64,000 nt of DNA. It comes from Paraburkholderia sartisoli. Its GTDB lineage: Bacteria > Pseudomonadota > Gammaproteobacteria > Burkholderiales > Burkholderiaceae. Within the stretch, counting starts at the first letter, position 1. Each line of letters begins with the position of its first letter. The notes beneath the pieces are model-generated. The model saw nothing but the letters and a program-made list of their open reading frames with translations, searched no databases and was not told the DNA's origin. Location: contig NZ_FNRQ01000002.1 in NCBI RefSeq assembly GCF_900107685.1, positions 372,001-436,000 on the forward strand, written 5' to 3'. Positions 62,789 through 64,000 of the stretch are shown here, one piece after another. The position numbers and the translations under genes are program-made.

Positions 62789-64000
62789 ATGTGCGGCATT
62801 GTCGGCGCGGTTGCGCAACGTAACATCGTCCCGGTTCTGATCGAAGGACTGCGGCGCCTCGAATATCGCGGCTACGATTCCTGCGGCGTGGCCGTGCTCG
62901 CGGGCGGCGAGCCGCGTCGCGCGCGCAGCGTGGCGCGCGTCGCCGATCTCGACGAGCAGGTGCGCGAGACGCATCTCGAAGGCTTCACGGGTATCGCGCA
63001 CACGCGCTGGGCGACGCACGGCGCGCCGGTCACGAACAACGCGCATCCGATTTTCTCGCGCAATGCGCTCGCGCTCGTACACAACGGGATCATCGAGAAC
63101 TACGAGTCGCTGCGGGAGATGCTGCGCGGCAAGGGCTACGAGTTCGTCTCGCAGACCGACACCGAAGTGATCGCGCATCTGATCCACAGCCTCTATCGCG
63201 GCGACCTGTTCGTGGCGGTGCGCGAGGCCGTGCAGCAACTGCACGGCGCGTACGCGATCGCGGTGGAACACAAGGACCAGCCGAACACGGTGGTCGGCGC
63301 GCGCCAGGGCTCGCCGCTCGTCGTCGGTCTGGGTGAGGGCGAAAACTTCCTCGCTTCAGACGCGCTCGCGCTGGCGGGCAGCACCGAGCATTTCATCTTC
63401 CTCGAAGAGGGCGACGTCTGCGAACTCACGCTCGAACGCGTGCGCGTTGCCGATCGCGACGGCCGCGACGTGGAGCGCGAAGTGCGTACGGTCGCGGCCT
63501 ATGGCGGCGCGGTCGAGCTCGGGCCCTATCGTCACTTCATGCAGAAGGAAATCTTCGAGCAGCCGCGCGCGATCAGCGACACGATTCCGCAGGCCGATTC
63601 GTTCGATGCATCGCTCTTTGGCGACGCAGCGGCCAGGGCATTCGGCGAGATCGACAACCTGCTGATTCTCGCGTGCGGCACGAGCTATTACTCGGGGCTG
63701 ACGGCGAAATACTGGCTCGAATCGATCGCAAAGATTCCGACGCAGGTCGAGATCGCGAGCGAATACCGCTATCGCGATTCGGTGCCGAATCCGAAGTCGC
63801 TGGTGGTGGTGATCTCGCAGTCGGGCGAGACGGCGGATACGCTCGCCGCGCTCAAGCACGCGCAGTCGCTTGGGCACAGGCATACGCTTTCGGTGTGCAA
63901 CGTCGGCACGAGCGCGATGGTGCGGCTCACCGAACTGTCGTTCCTGACGCACGCGGGGCGCGAGATCGGCGTGGCGTCCACCAAGGCGTTCACGACGCAG
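62789..64000 (+). CDS. glmS: glutamine-fructose-6-phosphate aminotransferase (isomerising), 3' end outside window
   Basis: 404 codons visible of about 605. It starts [20 protein letters not shown]; Cys2 is the glutaminase nucleophile. Glutaminase motifs [11 protein letters not shown] and [11 protein letters not shown] follow. The first SIS domain begins near [15 protein letters not shown], and [11 protein letters not shown] is the sugar-phosphate site. It makes glucosamine-6-phosphate for peptidoglycan and lipopolysaccharide. The ATG has GAAAGG 6 nt upstream. The Tn7 attachment site normally found past the glmS end would lie outside the window. Confidence 0.97.
   Translation, partial: MCGIVGAVAQRNIVPVLIEGLRRLEYRGYDSCGVAVLAGGEPRRARSVARVADLDEQVRETHLEGFTGIAHTRWATHGAPVTNNAHPIFSRNALALVHNGIIENYESLREMLRGKGYEFVSQTDTEVIAHLIHSLYRGDLFVAVREAVQQLHGAYAIAVEHKDQPNTVVGARQGSPLVVGLGEGENFLASDALALAGSTEHFIFLEEGDVCELTLERVRVADRDGRDVEREVRTVAAYGGAVELGPYRHFMQKEIFEQPRAISDTIPQADSFDASLFGDAAARAFGEIDNLLILACGTSYYSGLTAKYWLESIAKIPTQVEIASEYRYRDSVPNPKSLVVVISQSGETADTLAALKHAQSLGHRHTLSVCNVGTSAMVRLTELSFLTHAGREIGVASTKAFTTQ

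Noticed and set aside
1..64000. CRISPR arrays, tRNA or rRNA genes and prophage modules
   Set aside because: No regularly spaced short repeats, cloverleaf-like sequences or phage structural genes were seen; the phage-like genes present are T6SS baseplate and sheath components.

Overview
The window is high-GC DNA with dense, mostly minus-strand operons and overlapping stop/start codons. Its gene families (Burkholderia-type OmpC-like porins, a CIO-type cytochrome bd oxidase, a three-subunit FAD sugar dehydrogenase, GcvA-like LysR regulation, a complete 13-component type VI secretion system) point to a beta-proteobacterium of the Burkholderia/Paraburkholderia/Caballeronia group. This assignment rests on family recognition, not on a search.

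Region 1 (1-10.2 kb) is membrane and respiratory physiology. It holds a FUSC-type aromatic-acid exporter cut by the left edge, a gamma-alpha-beta FAD sugar/polyol dehydrogenase, a cyanide-insensitive-type cytochrome bd oxidase with its small DUF2474 subunit, and a porin.

Region 2 (9.2-28.4 kb) looks like one catabolic regulon spread over several transcription units. Unit one is UbiD decarboxylase, CoxG-like protein, UbiX, MFS transporter and porin. Unit two is porin, eukaryote-like NADP isocitrate dehydrogenase and PaaI-type thioesterase. Unit three is a LysR regulator overlapping an acyl-CoA ligase. Unit four is alpha/beta hydrolase, a three-subunit molybdenum hydroxylase, MFS transporter, RidA and XdhC. 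The three minus-strand units each carry the same 27-bp element, in the same orientation, 87-113 bp upstream of the first gene. This suggests that the LysR protein encoded here controls all of them, and that they degrade one aromatic or heteroaromatic carboxylate. The substrate cannot be read from the sequence. A perfect 248-bp tandem duplication sits at the molybdenum hydroxylase/MFS junction.

Region 3 (28.7-56.0 kb) is a complete T6SS on the minus strand: TssB, TssC, Hcp, TssE, TssF, TssG, ClpV, VgrG, a MORN-like protein, a PAAR-like DUF4280 protein, an amino-acid cassette, TssJ, TssK, TssL, TssM, TssA and a candidate effector. The cassette, embedded between the PAAR-like gene and tssJ, has a small membrane protein, a periplasmic amino-acid-binding protein, two unusual SLC1-type symporters and an aspartate/glutamate racemase. 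Divergent from tssB is a LuxR-type response regulator whose phospho-acceptor Asp is replaced by Glu. Its promoter carries two palindromes 61 bp apart.

Region 4 (56.0-64.0 kb) holds an HD-domain hydrolase divergent from a GlxA/AraC regulator, a membrane-anchored TAXI-type binding protein, a methyl-accepting chemotaxis protein, a WecA/MraY-type glycosyl-phosphate transferase with atypical codon use, and the 5' two thirds of glmS. I saw no tRNA, rRNA, CRISPR array or complete insertion sequence.
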